A stretch of DNA of 43,523 bases, taken from the NCBI GenBank assembly GCA_041390825.1, contig JAWKPF010000035.1, positions 1 to 43,523 of the forward strand, given 5' to 3'. Position numbers and translations under genes: made by a program. Each line of letters begins with the position of its first letter. Position 1 is the stretch's first letter. The notes under the pieces were generated by a model, which saw only the letters and a list, made by a program, of their open reading frames with translations, was not told the DNA's origin and ran no database searches. The DNA comes from Thermomicrobiales bacterium (GTDB taxonomy: Bacteria > Chloroflexota > Chloroflexia > Thermomicrobiales > UBA6265). Below are positions 19,101-30,513 of the stretch, one piece after another.

Positions 19101-19763
19101 CTAGTGGACCTCGAGCGGATCGTCGGTGCAGATTGCCACGACGCCAAGCTCACGAAGCCGGTCGGCCTCTTGCTGGCTATTGACCGTCCACGCCATGACG
19201 TCGAGACCCGCGTCCGATGCAAGCTCCATGGCCGATTTCGACACCGCAGAGTGGTGAACCGCCAGGACGGTGGCCCCTAGCTCCTGGGCCACGGCGATGG
19301 CGTCTGCTGACACCGTGGGCGTCAGGACCCAAAGCTCAAACTTGGGCGCCAGAGCGCGCACGTTCGCCAGCACCTCCCAATCGAACGAAGAGATTGCCGC
19401 CCGGGTGTTCGGAGAGGCGGCCAGCACGTCCAGCACGCCCTGCTCGCAGTTCTTTCCCTTGATCTCGATGTCGAAGTGCAATCGCCCATCGGCCAAATCG
19501 ACCACTTCTTCGAACGTTGGCACGTACTGTCCGTTCCCGGCATCGAGCTCGCGCAGTTCGGCCACAGACCGCTCCGTGACCGAACCAGTGCCATTTGTGG
19601 TGCGCTCCAGTCGATCGTCGTGAATAACCACTGGCGCACCATCTGCGGAACGGTGAATATCGAGCTCGACCCCGTAGACACCGGCGTCGATCGCCGCCTG
19701 AAACGCTTCGATCGTGTTCTCCGGATGCCGTGCGGAAACTCCCCGGTGAGCATAGATTTTCAT
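19101..19763 (-). CDS. Glycerophosphodiester phosphodiesterase family protein
   Basis: This 220-residue cytoplasmic enzyme is of the UgpQ/GDPD type, which hydrolyses glycerophosphodiesters to glycerol-3-phosphate and an alcohol. The catalytic motifs are at the N-terminus: YAHRGVSARHPENTIEAF (His6, Arg7, PENT), VELDIHRSADG with the metal-binding E-x-D, and VVIHDDRLERTTNGTG with the second catalytic His. Later strands HFDIEIKG and VMAWTVNS complete the TIM barrel. No signal peptide is present. GGAAGGGA nine bases before the ATG sets the start. The gene is divergent from hspR and shares the intergenic region with it. Confidence 0.95.
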   Translation of the reverse strand: MKIYAHRGVSARHPENTIEAFQAAIDAGVYGVELDIHRSADGAPVVIHDDRLERTTNGTGSVTERSVAELRELDAGNGQYVPTFEEVVDLADGRLHFDIEIKGKNCEQGVLDVLAASPNTRAAISSFDWEVLANVRALAPKFELWVLTPTVSADAIAVAQELGATVLAVHHSAVSKSAMELASDAGLDVMAWTVNSQQEADRLRELGVVAICTDDPLEVH

Positions 19764-19793
19764 GTCAGCAGTCCCTTCCAAATCGACGCAACA

Positions 19794-19822
19794 TTGACAT
19801 GAACTGTATCAACCTTTATCAT
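19794..19822 (+). promoter_or_regulatory. hspR-clpB promoter with HAIR-like operator
   Basis: TTGACA (19794-19799) and TATCAT (19817-19822) with 17 bases between form a near-consensus housekeeping promoter 30 bases before hspR. An inverted repeat TTGACA-N7-TATCAA (19794-19812) covers the -35 box and spacer. HspR repressors bind HAIR elements, inverted repeats with a seven-base spacer (CTTGAGT-N7-ACTCAAG in Streptomyces). The architecture and spacer match, the half-sites partly. Autorepression by HspR, relieved on heat shock, is the likely use. Confidence 0.65.
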
Positions 19823-19851
19823 TCCTTCTGGTAAATAGGAATGGAGGAGCG

Positions 19852-20214
19852 ATGCCAGCCCGCGTCAATGAACCTGTCTTTGTGATCAGCGTGGCGGCGC
19901 GTCTCGTAGAGATGCATCCGCAAACGTTGCGCAAGTATGAGCGCGAGGGGCTGGTGGCACCATCGCGCACGGTGACGAACCTGCGGCTGTATTCCGACCA
20001 GGACATCGAACGGTTGCGACAGGTCAAGCATCTCGTCGAGGATCGGGGGCTGAATCTGGCCGGTGTGCAGTTGGCGCTCGAGGTGACGCGAGACCTGCGG
20101 GCAGTGCGCGATCGGGTCGATCGGCTCTCCGAACGAGATGTTGGCGGTCAGTTGGGTGAGGTCAGTGACCTGCTCACCGACCTTCTTGGCCGACTTGGTT
20201 ACCAGGGCGACTAA
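19852..20214 (+). CDS. hspR: MerR-family heat-shock repressor HspR-like
   Basis: This 120-residue protein has an N-terminal MerR winged helix (VFVISVAARLVEMHPQTLRK, then YEREGLVAPSRTVTNLRLYS) and a short coiled-coil C-terminus (IERLRQVKHLVEDRGLNLAG, then VQLALEVTRDLRAVRDRVDRL). The phrase MHPQTLRKYEREGLVxPSRT is characteristic of HspR, the repressor of dnaK/clpB operons in Actinobacteria and relatives. A GGAGGAG site lies just before the ATG. It is followed 72 bases later by clpB in the same direction, the expected target. The C-terminal tail is shorter than in Streptomyces HspR. Confidence 0.9.
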   Translation: MPARVNEPVFVISVAARLVEMHPQTLRKYEREGLVAPSRTVTNLRLYSDQDIERLRQVKHLVEDRGLNLAGVQLALEVTRDLRAVRDRVDRLSERDVGGQLGEVSDLLTDLLGRLGYQGD

Positions 20215-20230
20215 TCCAGAAGACATGATC

Positions 20231-20258
20231 GAGAACGTCGCCGAGAGGCGGCGTTCTC
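20231..20258 (+). other. Hairpin in the hspR-clpB spacer
   Basis: A 12-bp inverted repeat (20231-20242 with 20247-20258, one T-G wobble) encloses a GAGA tetraloop, 28 bases before the clpB start. A GNRA-type loop makes this a stable RNA hairpin. There is no run of T after it, so it is not a normal intrinsic terminator. It may set the ratio of hspR to clpB message or protect the clpB 5' end; this is inference. Confidence 0.6.
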
Positions 20259-20286
20259 TTGACAAGGAAGTGGGAAGAACAACGAT

Positions 20287-22893
<2,607 letters not shown>

Positions 22894-22910
22894 TCAACGA
22901 GCACGTCGAG

Positions 22911-22947
22911 ACGGCCCAGGCAGAATCACGCCTGGGCCGTTTTCTCT
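22911..22947 (+). terminator. Intrinsic terminator of the hspR-clpB operon
   Basis: A perfect 11-bp stem (ACGGCCCAGGC at 22911-22921 with GCCTGGGCCGT at 22930-22940) and an 8-base loop are followed directly by TTTCTCTT. It starts 17 bases after the clpB stop. Confidence 0.92.
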
Positions 22948-23018
22948 TGCCGCCGTCGTGAGCGCCGGCCGCCCTATACTTGCGGCAGAAGTACCGTCGT
23001 AGCGATGGATAGGGAACG

Positions 23019-23153
23019 ATGGATATCCTCAAGGGCATTCTCACGTTTGTCATCATGATCGGGGCGATCCTCGTGATCATCGGTTTGCTCGCGGCCATGT
23101 TCATGATCATTTTCAGCATCGCCACCGGTGTCGACGAGAAGATGCAAGACTGA
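23019..23153 (+). CDS. Small single-pass membrane protein (44 residues)
   Basis: A 44-residue frame begins MDILKGILTFVIMIGAILVI with AGGGAACG just before the ATG, and ends FSIATGVDEKMQD. Nearly all of residues 6-36 are hydrophobic, enough for one long or two short tightly packed membrane helices, followed by a charged tail. It lies between the clpB terminator and the DUF3352 gene, 55 bases before the latter, and is the first possible gene of that transcript. No family is recognised. Support comes from the ribosome site, the clean transmembrane profile and its position, so it is likely but not certain. Confidence 0.6.
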   Translation: MDILKGILTFVIMIGAILVIIGLLAAMFMIIFSIATGVDEKMQD

Positions 23154-23208
23154 GCTCGCTGTTCGCCTACCTCAGGACACTGACCAGACCACCTTCCAGG
23201 GAGATTCA

Positions 23209-25113
23209 ATGATTCGACCACGTTTTCGCGTGTTCTTCCTGCTCGCTGCAGTGCTGCTCGTTGCCCCAATGATGGCCACCGTCGGCTCCAGCCAGGTTCG
23301 TGCCCAGGAGGCTACGCCCGTCGCCGGAGAGGCGCCTGGCGCCATGCCGCTTGCCGAGTCGATGCCGGTCGAGACGGCGGCTTATGTGGCTACCGCATTC
23401 GACCCCACGAGCGACCAATATCTCGAGCTCAACGCGCTTGCCGCACGGCTCGTGTTCCCCGGCGCAGGCGACACCATCTCGTCGATCGTGGAACAGCTGA
23501 CCAAGCTGCTGGCGATGATCCCATCCGATCTGAAAACAGTTCTGGAGGGCGACGTCGGAGCCGGACTGACTGGCTTTGGAGGAGTCGGCGACACAACGGA
23601 AGGTTCCTCGCCGAGCCCCGGAAGCATCATCGGCTCGTTCCTTCCTGACTATGCCATCGTGCTCCACCCGATCGAAGCTGGAGAGGCGCGCGAACTGGTG
23701 GAGGACTGGTATGCCGAGCAGGTCGCGAATGACGGCGGCGAAGTGCGGCGCATGCAGGCAGGATCAGTTGTTGTCTTGCAGAATCCAACCGAGGACGCTT
23801 CCGAAAGCGCTGCTCCTACGGTCGTTGCCTTCTCGGGCGACTACATCTTCTTCGGGGCGGACTATGAATCGCTTCGCCCCTTCATCGAAACTACACAGGG
23901 CACCGCGCCGTCTCTGGCGGAGTCGGAAGAGCTCCAGGATCTCAACGCGGCGCTTCCTGTCGAACGGCTTGTGTTTGGATACCTCGATCCGGCGAAGTTC
24001 CTCGATTCGGCTGGCAGCCTGACGATCGCTTCGGTGGATGTTTCGTCGATCGACACGCCGATCGGCGAGACAGCGTTCACCATCGCGGCGTCCGATGCCG
24101 GTCTGAGATTCGAATCGGTTTCTATGCCAACGTCACTTGCAGACGGTTTGATCGACACGAGAGGACCGAATCCTGCGTTTGCCGATTCCGTGCCCGATAC
24201 GACGCTCGCCGTCTATGCCGGACAAGATCTCGGACAGAGTTGGGCCATCGACCAGCTGCAAAGGATTCTGTTGACCACGTTGGTGGGAGCCATGGGTGGT
24301 GGAGACGTCGATCTTTCTGATTTCGACGTCGAGGAGCAGTTCGGGTTTCTCTCGATGCTGACTGGCATCAACTTCAAGACCGACATGTTCGACCAGCTGA
24401 CTGGCGATTATGGCGCGGCGTTGTTTTCCATCGACACCGACGATCCGTTCGGCAGCTCTGCGGTCATTGCGTCCGAACTCGACAACCCCGATATCGTGTC
24501 GGTGGCGGTCACGAGTCTTGGCCCGCTGATCCAATCGTCTGGCGCGGGTATGGCGAGCGTGACTTCGGCGTCGATCGACGGACAGACCGTCAATAACGTG
24601 GCGCTCGATCTGGACGGGGTGAGCGCAACCATTCAGTATGGCGTGGTCGACGATCAGCTCATGATCGGGCTCGGCGATGGCATCGAGACCGTTGCGGTCG
24701 AGCCAGCGGCTCCGCTCTCCGCGTCAGCGGACTACCAGGCCGCGCTGGCGGAACTGCCAGCGTCCTACGACAGCGTCACCTACGTTGATGTGCAAGCGAT
24801 TGCAGATCAGCTTGCCCCGGCGTTGCTCGAACTCCTCGCCGAAAACTCGGAAAGCGCGATTGTTCGGTGTCTGGCTGGTGCGAGTGAATCTGACGTGGCG
24901 ACCCCCACCGTGTTCGAAGGCGACGAAAGCAATGCCGGGAACTGGCTACTGGACACTGGTTGCTCGGTGGTGAATTCACTTCTTGGCGGCGATCAGGCGT
25001 TGCTCGATCTTGTCGTGTCCCGCATGCCAGGTCCGTTTGCTTCGGTCTCCTACCAGCAGGACGGTTTGCAGCACACGTCCGGCATCCTCTTGATTGGTTC
25101 GAGCGACTCCTAG
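23209..25113 (+). CDS. Exported DUF3352 family protein
   Basis: This 634-residue protein has an N-terminal signal sequence (RVFFLLAAVLLVAPMMATVG, residues 7-26) with likely cleavage after VRAQ, then a QEATPVAGEAPGA linker. The following sequence (AAYVATAFDPTSDQYLELNA, residue 59 on) has the opening of the DUF3352 family, in which long exported proteins with repeated alpha/beta units are found, mainly in Actinobacteria, Cyanobacteria and Chloroflexota. The function of the family is unknown. Two Cys near residues 568 and 590 could form a disulfide outside the cell. The ATG at 23209 follows AGGGAG; an upstream in-frame start would add a non-signal leader. Next gene: M42 peptidase, 45 bases on. 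Confidence 0.82.
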   Translation: MIRPRFRVFFLLAAVLLVAPMMATVGSSQVRAQEATPVAGEAPGAMPLAESMPVETAAYVATAFDPTSDQYLELNALAARLVFPGAGDTISSIVEQLTKLLAMIPSDLKTVLEGDVGAGLTGFGGVGDTTEGSSPSPGSIIGSFLPDYAIVLHPIEAGEARELVEDWYAEQVANDGGEVRRMQAGSVVVLQNPTEDASESAAPTVVAFSGDYIFFGADYESLRPFIETTQGTAPSLAESEELQDLNAALPVERLVFGYLDPAKFLDSAGSLTIASVDVSSIDTPIGETAFTIAASDAGLRFESVSMPTSLADGLIDTRGPNPAFADSVPDTTLAVYAGQDLGQSWAIDQLQRILLTTLVGAMGGGDVDLSDFDVEEQFGFLSMLTGINFKTDMFDQLTGDYGAALFSIDTDDPFGSSAVIASELDNPDIVSVAVTSLGPLIQSSGAGMASVTSASIDGQTVNNVALDLDGVSATIQYGVVDDQLMIGLGDGIETVAVEPAAPLSASADYQAALAELPASYDSVTYVDVQAIADQLAPALLELLAENSESAIVRCLAGASESDVATPTVFEGDESNAGNWLLDTGCSVVNSLLGGDQALLDLVVSRMPGPFASVSYQQDGLQHTSGILLIGSSDS

Positions 25114-25158
25114 GCCGGACAGAGTGCCGGATTTGCATCAGGGAAGGTGGGAAACTTC

Positions 25159-26217
25159 GTGTCCGATCTGAATATCGACCTGCTCAAGCGGCTCTGTGAA
25201 ACACCTGGAGTCTCGGGACGCGAGGGGAAGATTGCCGCATTGGTGCGTGACGAGTTGCGGCCCATCTGCGATGAGGTGACGGTCGATCCCTTTGGAAATG
25301 TCGCCGGCATCCGCAAGGGCACAGGTGGTCCAAGGTTGATGCTCGCGGCGCACACCGACGAGATCGGTTTCCTCGTTTCGCATATCGACGAACAGGGATT
25401 CTTGCGCGTTCAGGCCATCGGCGGGTTCGACATGACCGTGCTGCCCGCGCAGAGGGTCATCGTCTGGGATCGATCCGGCAATCCGCATCGTGGCGTTTTC
25501 ATGATTGCCACCAAGCCGGCGCATCTGCTGGATGGGTCGGAGAGCAACAAGTTCAAGACCACGGATCTCTTCATCGACCTCGGCATGACGGCTGACCAGG
25601 TCAGGGCTGCTATCAATCTGGGCGATCAGGTAACCATGGATCGCACGCTGGAGGTGGTCGGCGATTCGGTCATTTCGAAGTCGCTCGACGACCGGGTCGG
25701 CGTTTTCATCATGATCGAAGCGCTGCGGAAGGTGGACGGCGCCAACGCCGAGATCCATGCGGTTGCCACTGCCCAGGAGGAAGTGGGACTGCGCGGCGCG
25801 CGCGTGGCGGGCTACACCGCAGATCCCGACATTTCTATTGCAATCGATATCACATTGTCGCTCGACATCCCGGGCATGAAACCATCGGACTATGTGACCC
25901 AGCTCGGCAAGGGCGCCGCGCTCAAGTACTTCGATTCCTCCGTCATCCCGAACTACAAGCTCGTCGATCATTTCCGCGATCTGGCAGAGGCGAACGGCAT
26001 ACCGTATCAGTTCGAGTTCCTCCCGCGTGGGGGTACAGATGCCGGCGCAACCGCGCAGGCACGCGGTGGAAATGCGGCGTTCACACTCTCGATCCCGACC
26101 CGTTACGCGCACACGGTGAACGAGATGGCGCGCCTCGCCGATATTCAAGCCTGTATCGATCTCCTGGCCGCGTTTTTGACCGATGCTGGCTCGCGGTCCT
26201 ACGATATCGTCGACTGA
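25159..26217 (+). CDS. M42 family metallopeptidase (glutamyl aminopeptidase/cellulase-like), copy 1
   Basis: This 352-residue co-catalytic metallo-aminopeptidase is of the kind that forms dodecameric cages degrading short peptides in the cytoplasm. Metal and catalytic residues are in place: LAAHTDEIGFLV (first His), SLDDRVGVFIM (bridging Asp), AQEEVGLRGARV (catalytic Glu pair), AIDITLSLD (Asp) and RYAHTVNEMA (last His). The FLPRGGTDAGA motif is typical of the family. The GTG at 25159 is chosen because GGAAGGTGGG lies seven bases before it; an in-frame GTG at 25147 lies inside that site. It follows the DUF3352 gene and precedes a peptide-binding protein, which could point to peptide use. Confidence 0.93.
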   Translation: MSDLNIDLLKRLCETPGVSGREGKIAALVRDELRPICDEVTVDPFGNVAGIRKGTGGPRLMLAAHTDEIGFLVSHIDEQGFLRVQAIGGFDMTVLPAQRVIVWDRSGNPHRGVFMIATKPAHLLDGSESNKFKTTDLFIDLGMTADQVRAAINLGDQVTMDRTLEVVGDSVISKSLDDRVGVFIMIEALRKVDGANAEIHAVATAQEEVGLRGARVAGYTADPDISIAIDITLSLDIPGMKPSDYVTQLGKGAALKYFDSSVIPNYKLVDHFRDLAEANGIPYQFEFLPRGGTDAGATAQARGGNAAFTLSIPTRYAHTVNEMARLADIQACIDLLAAFLTDAGSRSYDIVD

Positions 26218-26399
26218 CGCGCTCGCCGCTTTGCGCGAAACCAAGCGGGCGCGCCGCTCGTTTCATCGACAACGGCGGACCGCTCCTGGCCGAATGGCGT
26301 AGGATTCGGGGTCGCATGGTCGTGCGTGCTGCATTCGGCCATGTCGGATGAAAGATACGCTGCGGCATTCATGAATCTACCCTCGAAGGGAGTACGCAC

Positions 26400-28227
26400 G
26401 TGCCGATCGACGATCGAACCACAGAGCCCACCACGACTCAACCCGAGATCGCTCGGTTGATGGAGACCTTCCGGAAGACCTGCCCGAACCCAACCCGGCG
26501 TGACCTGATGCGCTGGTCAGCGATTGCCACGGCTGCGGTAGCGGCAAATCGAATGGGCGTCGGATCGAGCTCAGCCGCTCCAACCAACCCGAATCGATCT
26601 CTCGCGCGATACCAGGACAACATCGTCACAGACGCCAAGCTCACGATCCCCTACGACCCATGGGGGCAAACGGTGACGCTGGATCCCCACCACACCGTCA
26701 ACTGGGGACCGTTTTGGGTCATGTTCCCCAACGTTTGGGGCGGTCTCTTGCGGTACAACGAGAACGGCGGCGTCGAAAACGATCTGTGCGAGAGCTACGA
26801 GGTCAGCGACGATGGCGAGACGTACACCTTCAAGATCAAACCGGACCTGAAGTTCGCATCGGGCAACCCGGTCAATGCAGACGCGTTCATCTCGAGCTGG
26901 TTACGCGCGCTCGATCCGGCCAACCCTTCCCCGATGGCCGACTTCATGGCCTTGGTCGAGGGATATGACGACTACGTTGCCGGCAACTCGACCGAGATTG
27001 GCTTCCAGAAGATCGACGACTTGACGGTCGCGATCTCGCTGAACGACGCATACAGCTTTTTCCCCTCGTTGCTGGCGGCGTATGTCTGGGCGGTGGTCGA
27101 TCCGGCTGTTGTTGCCGAACTCGGCGACGAGGAGTTCGCCCTGGGCGGCGCGGGAACCGGGCCGTGGCAGTTCTCTGAGTTCGATCCGGCGAACAGCGTG
27201 GTGATGACCCCAAATCCCAACTACTGGGATGGAAACTCTCCCTCGCTCACTGAACTGACATGGCTCTTCCTGACCGGTCCTGACGCGGCCAGCGCCGCGC
27301 TCGATATGTACAAGAGCGGCAACGCAATCTCGGCCGACGTGCCCCTCTCGTTGCTGGAGACCGTGACCGGCGACGAAACCCTGAACGCGCAGCTTGTGCG
27401 CATCGCGCCCCAGGGTTCTGTGCGCGCGATTGGCATGGACTTCAATCAGGAACCGTTCAACGATGTGCGCGTGCGGCGTGCTGTGGCAATGTCGATCGAC
27501 CGCGATGTCTGGGCCAATGAGATCTGGCAGGGAACCTGGGCTCCTGGCAGCGCCATGATGCCGCCTGTGCTGGAAACGATTGCGAACTACACTAGCCCAG
27601 ACGGTATTGGTTTCGATGCCGCGGGCGCCAAGGCGTTGCTGGAGGAAGCGGGCTATCCCAATGCCGAGGGACTGCCGACCATCACGTACTATCAGGCGTC
27701 GGAAGACTCAGATTCGGACAAGGGACGTGACGCCGCGCTGCTGGCGATGATCAAGGAAAACAGCGGCATCGACATCGTGCATGACACGTCGCTCTCGATG
27801 CAGCAGATCGTCGTACGACCAGACCGCAGACAACGGCGGCAGCCAGTTCAACATTGTCTGGTGGTGGAACATCTACAACACACCGCATCTGCTCTATGTC
27901 GTCGGTGCGCCGACCGCCGCGGCGATGGCCGGGGTCTTCAACTGGAATCCGGATCTCGAGCCGATTGGCGACGCGGATCCGGGCGCGGCGGCAGCCAACT
28001 TCCAGGATCTCGTCGATCAGGCGGACGAAGAACAAGATGAAGCGACCCGCAACGACCAGTACAACCAGGCCGAGCAGCTCCTCCTGGACAACGCGGTCTA
28101 TGTGCCGCTTGGATACTGGGTGCAGATGTATGTTCAGAGTCCCGCCTTGCAAGGGACTCGTCAGGGGCCATGGACCGGGCGCTTGCCCGTTCTCTTCGAC
28201 AAGAACGTGGTGCTCACGCAATCCTAG
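26400..28227 (+). pseudogene. ABC transporter peptide-binding protein (SBP family 5), one frameshift
   Basis: This is a substrate-binding protein of the OppA/DppA type, about 608 residues if repaired. Residues 34-50 (RRDLMRWSAIATAAVAA) form a twin-arginine-type signal. The mature part shows the family landmarks: YDPWGQTVTLDPHHTV, PNVWGGLLRYNENGGVENDL, GTGPWQFSEFDPANSVVM, NPNYWDG, DVRVRRAVAMSIDRDVW, then after the break FNIVWWWNIYNTPHLLY and AVYVPLGYWVQMYVQS. A one-base indel near 27808, within GATCGTCGTACGACC, moves the frame (MQQIV then SYDQTADNGG); the remaining 140 residues are intact in the new frame. GTG start at 26400 with AAGGGAG seven bases upstream. No permease or ATPase genes adjoin, so it is an orphan component here. 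Confidence 0.88.
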
Positions 28228-28256
28228 ACAATCTCGTTCACACTACTGCTCATGGC

Positions 28257-28297
28257 AACGCGTCCGCACGTGCGGGCGCGTTGTTTGCATTTTTTGC
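28257..28297 (+). terminator. Terminator after the peptide-binding protein
   Basis: A 26-base near-perfect palindrome (28257-28282: AACGCG, CCGCAC, GTGCGG, CGCGTT with one T-G pair) is followed by GTTTGCATTTTTTG. It begins 30 bases after the stop codon. Confidence 0.75.
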
Positions 28298-28394
28298 GAA
28301 GTTGCGATGGAAATCGGCCAGCGAGAACGAATCGATCCTCACCAGCGCGTAGAATTCGGTTGACGATGCGAACTGAAGCAGGGAAACGCTGGGA

Positions 28395-29285
28395 GTGACT
28401 GAGTCGATCGTATTGAGCCTGGTCTTTGCAGGCATCATCGCGCTGATTGGGTATATCGGCGCCAATGTGGGTGTCGCGCGTGGATTCGTGCTGAGCACCG
28501 CCATTCTGGCCGGAGCGGAAGCTGCGCTTTGGTGGAGCGATCGCATCGGCGAGCGATTGAGCGACTGGTTCTCGATGAGTGTTGCGACCGGGCGTTTTCT
28601 CGCAGCCATGGTTCTGCTCCTGGTGGTGGTCCTGCTGATGGGGTTCGCCGGCTCGCTTGTACTGAGATGGGGTACGCCCACCCGGTGGGGGGCGCTGCTC
28701 GGCGCGTTGCTCGGCGCGGCCAACGGCGCGCTGCTGATCGCCATGGCGTTGCGCTTGTATTACCTCGCCTATGCCGGACAACTCACGAGTGATCCGCTCG
28801 ACGACTCGATCGTCACACGTGTGCTCTGGCGGAATTTCGACTGGTTCATACTTGGCTTTTCCTTGGTTGCTTCGCTGCTCCTGCTCTATACCCGTTTCAG
28901 CCGCTTGTCGCTTGCTATTCCCGATCCGTCGACGCGAGTCAGCTATGCTCGGCCGGTTCCCCCGCCAGTGGCGCGACCGGATCCTCGCGCGCGCCGCATC
29001 GAGGAGTCGCGTGCGCTCTCCCCGAATCCCCAGGCCGGCTCCGCCAACACGAATGGGGCGGCAGTCAAGTCATCCGCAACTCCGGTCGATGACACCATCT
29101 ACGCTCCACCGAGACTGTCTCCCACATCGAGCGAGAGAGTGGTGGAACGGACGATGGTGGTCGAGGTGCAGGAAACCAGAACTGAGCTTCCCTCGGCGCG
29201 CAACACGGTGCGGTTTTGTCCGAACTGCGGCATGACGCTCGATGCGTCCGATCGTTTCTGTCCCGACTGTGGCTTTACACTCTGA
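28395..29285 (+). CDS. CvpA-like membrane protein with C-terminal zinc ribbon
   Basis: This 296-residue protein has an N-terminal membrane region of about five helices (IVLSLVFAGIIALIGYIGAN, FLAAMVLLLVVVLLMGFAGS, WGALLGALLGAANGALLIAM, WFILGFSLVASLLLLY). Its layout resembles CvpA/colicin V production proteins. A proline-rich cytoplasmic linker (about residues 185-265) follows, then a C-terminal zinc ribbon with two CPxCG knuckles (FCPNCGM near 275 and FCPDCGF near 289). Zinc ribbons at the end of membrane proteins usually bind partners or nucleic acid. The GTG start follows GGGA. The stop overlaps the ribosome site of the M20 gene, so the two genes are translationally linked. No function is known. 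Confidence 0.75.
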   Translation: MTESIVLSLVFAGIIALIGYIGANVGVARGFVLSTAILAGAEAALWWSDRIGERLSDWFSMSVATGRFLAAMVLLLVVVLLMGFAGSLVLRWGTPTRWGALLGALLGAANGALLIAMALRLYYLAYAGQLTSDPLDDSIVTRVLWRNFDWFILGFSLVASLLLLYTRFSRLSLAIPDPSTRVSYARPVPPPVARPDPRARRIEESRALSPNPQAGSANTNGAAVKSSATPVDDTIYAPPRLSPTSSERVVERTMVVEVQETRTELPSARNTVRFCPNCGMTLDASDRFCPDCGFTL

Positions 29286-29295
29286 GGAAATCTCG

Positions 29296-30510
29296 ATGAC
29301 AAGTGGAATCCAGCGTCAGCGTGCGCTCGATGCAATCGACTCGAATGCGGCTGTGTTGCGGGATGTCTCGCAGTTTATTCATGACCATCCGGAGATTGCG
29401 CTGGAAGAAGTGCGTTCGAGCGCTGCGGCTGCCGACCTGCTGGAACGATTCGGATTCGATGTCGAGCGGGGGATCGCTGGACTCCCGACCGCCTTTCGCG
29501 CCACGACCGGATCGAATGGCGGACCCCACGTCGCGTTTCTCGCCGAGTACGATGCCCTCCCAGGCGTTGGCCACGGTTGTGGACACAATCTCATTTGCCT
29601 GAGCGCGCTGGCGGCTGGCATTGGAGCAAAGGCGGCGCTGGACGGAATGCCCGGGCGAATCACGGTATTTGGCACGCCCGCCGAAGAAGCCGTTGGCGGC
29701 AAGATCATCATGAAGAACGCCGGTGTCTTCGACGATGTCGATGCGGCGCTGGGCGCGCACCCGGGGGATGTGGAAGCTGTCTGCCCCACGGTGCCGGGTA
29801 GCGGCGAAGCGTTGGCCTGCCAAGGGGTGACGATTGCGTTTCGGGGCAAAGCGGCCCATGCCGCGGCCGACCCGTTCAACGGCATCAACGCGCTCGATGC
29901 GCTCATTCTGACCTACAACGGCATCAATGCTTTGCGGCAGCACGTAAAGTCGGACGCGCGCATGCACGGAATCATCGTCAAGGGTGGCGACGCTGCCAAT
30001 GTGATTCCCGACTATGCCGAGGGCTTCTTCTTCATCCGTGCGGGAACTCAGACCTACATGTATGAGCTGGTCGAAAAGGTTCGCGCGATCGCTGAAGGCG
30101 CTGCCCAGATGACGGGCGCCACGCTCGACTTCTCGTTCCCGGAAGAAGCGTCCTGGGACATGATCACGAACTACAACCTGGCGCGGGCGCTCAAGGCGAA
30201 CATCGATCGCGTTGGGCTGGAACTTCCGGAAGCGCGAGCCGAGGAAGGCACGGGCTCGACCGATTGGGGCAATGTGAGCTATGTGGTGCCGTCTGTCGAA
30301 ACCGCGTATCCCATCGTCTCGGGTCGCTGCACATGGCATTCGCAAGAGGTCGTCGATGCCGCCGAGTCGGAACTCGGTTATGGCAATACATTCCTGGTGG
30401 CCAAGGCCATGGCGCTCACCGCGCTCGACCTGATCGAGCAGCCAGAGACACTCGCGGCGATCAAGGCCGAGTTCGCAGCGTCGCTGGCGCAACGCCAGGC
30501 GGCACGGTAG
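29296..30510 (+). CDS. M20 family amidohydrolase (AbgB/HmrA-like)
   Basis: This 404-residue enzyme belongs to the M20D amidohydrolases, which cleave amide bonds in N-acyl amino acids, p-aminobenzoyl-glutamate or indole-acetyl conjugates. The metal-binding parts are visible: FLAEYDALPGVGHGCGHNLI (near residue 80-98), TPAEEAVGGKIIM (catalytic Glu), AALGAHPGDVE, the dimerisation lid (GVTIAFRGKAAHAAADPFNG) and the C-terminal metal ligand in RCTWHSQE. The ATG at 29296 follows GAGGAAA and lies 10 bases after the previous stop. The AEYDALPG.GHGCGHN pattern and length (404) favour the AbgB side of the family. It ends three bases before the convergent MBL-like gene. Confidence 0.92.
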   Translation: MTSGIQRQRALDAIDSNAAVLRDVSQFIHDHPEIALEEVRSSAAAADLLERFGFDVERGIAGLPTAFRATTGSNGGPHVAFLAEYDALPGVGHGCGHNLICLSALAAGIGAKAALDGMPGRITVFGTPAEEAVGGKIIMKNAGVFDDVDAALGAHPGDVEAVCPTVPGSGEALACQGVTIAFRGKAAHAAADPFNGINALDALILTYNGINALRQHVKSDARMHGIIVKGGDAANVIPDYAEGFFFIRAGTQTYMYELVEKVRAIAEGAAQMTGATLDFSFPEEASWDMITNYNLARALKANIDRVGLELPEARAEEGTGSTDWGNVSYVVPSVETAYPIVSGRCTWHSQEVVDAAESELGYGNTFLVAKAMALTALDLIEQPETLAAIKAEFAASLAQRQAAR

Positions 30511-30513
30511 TCG

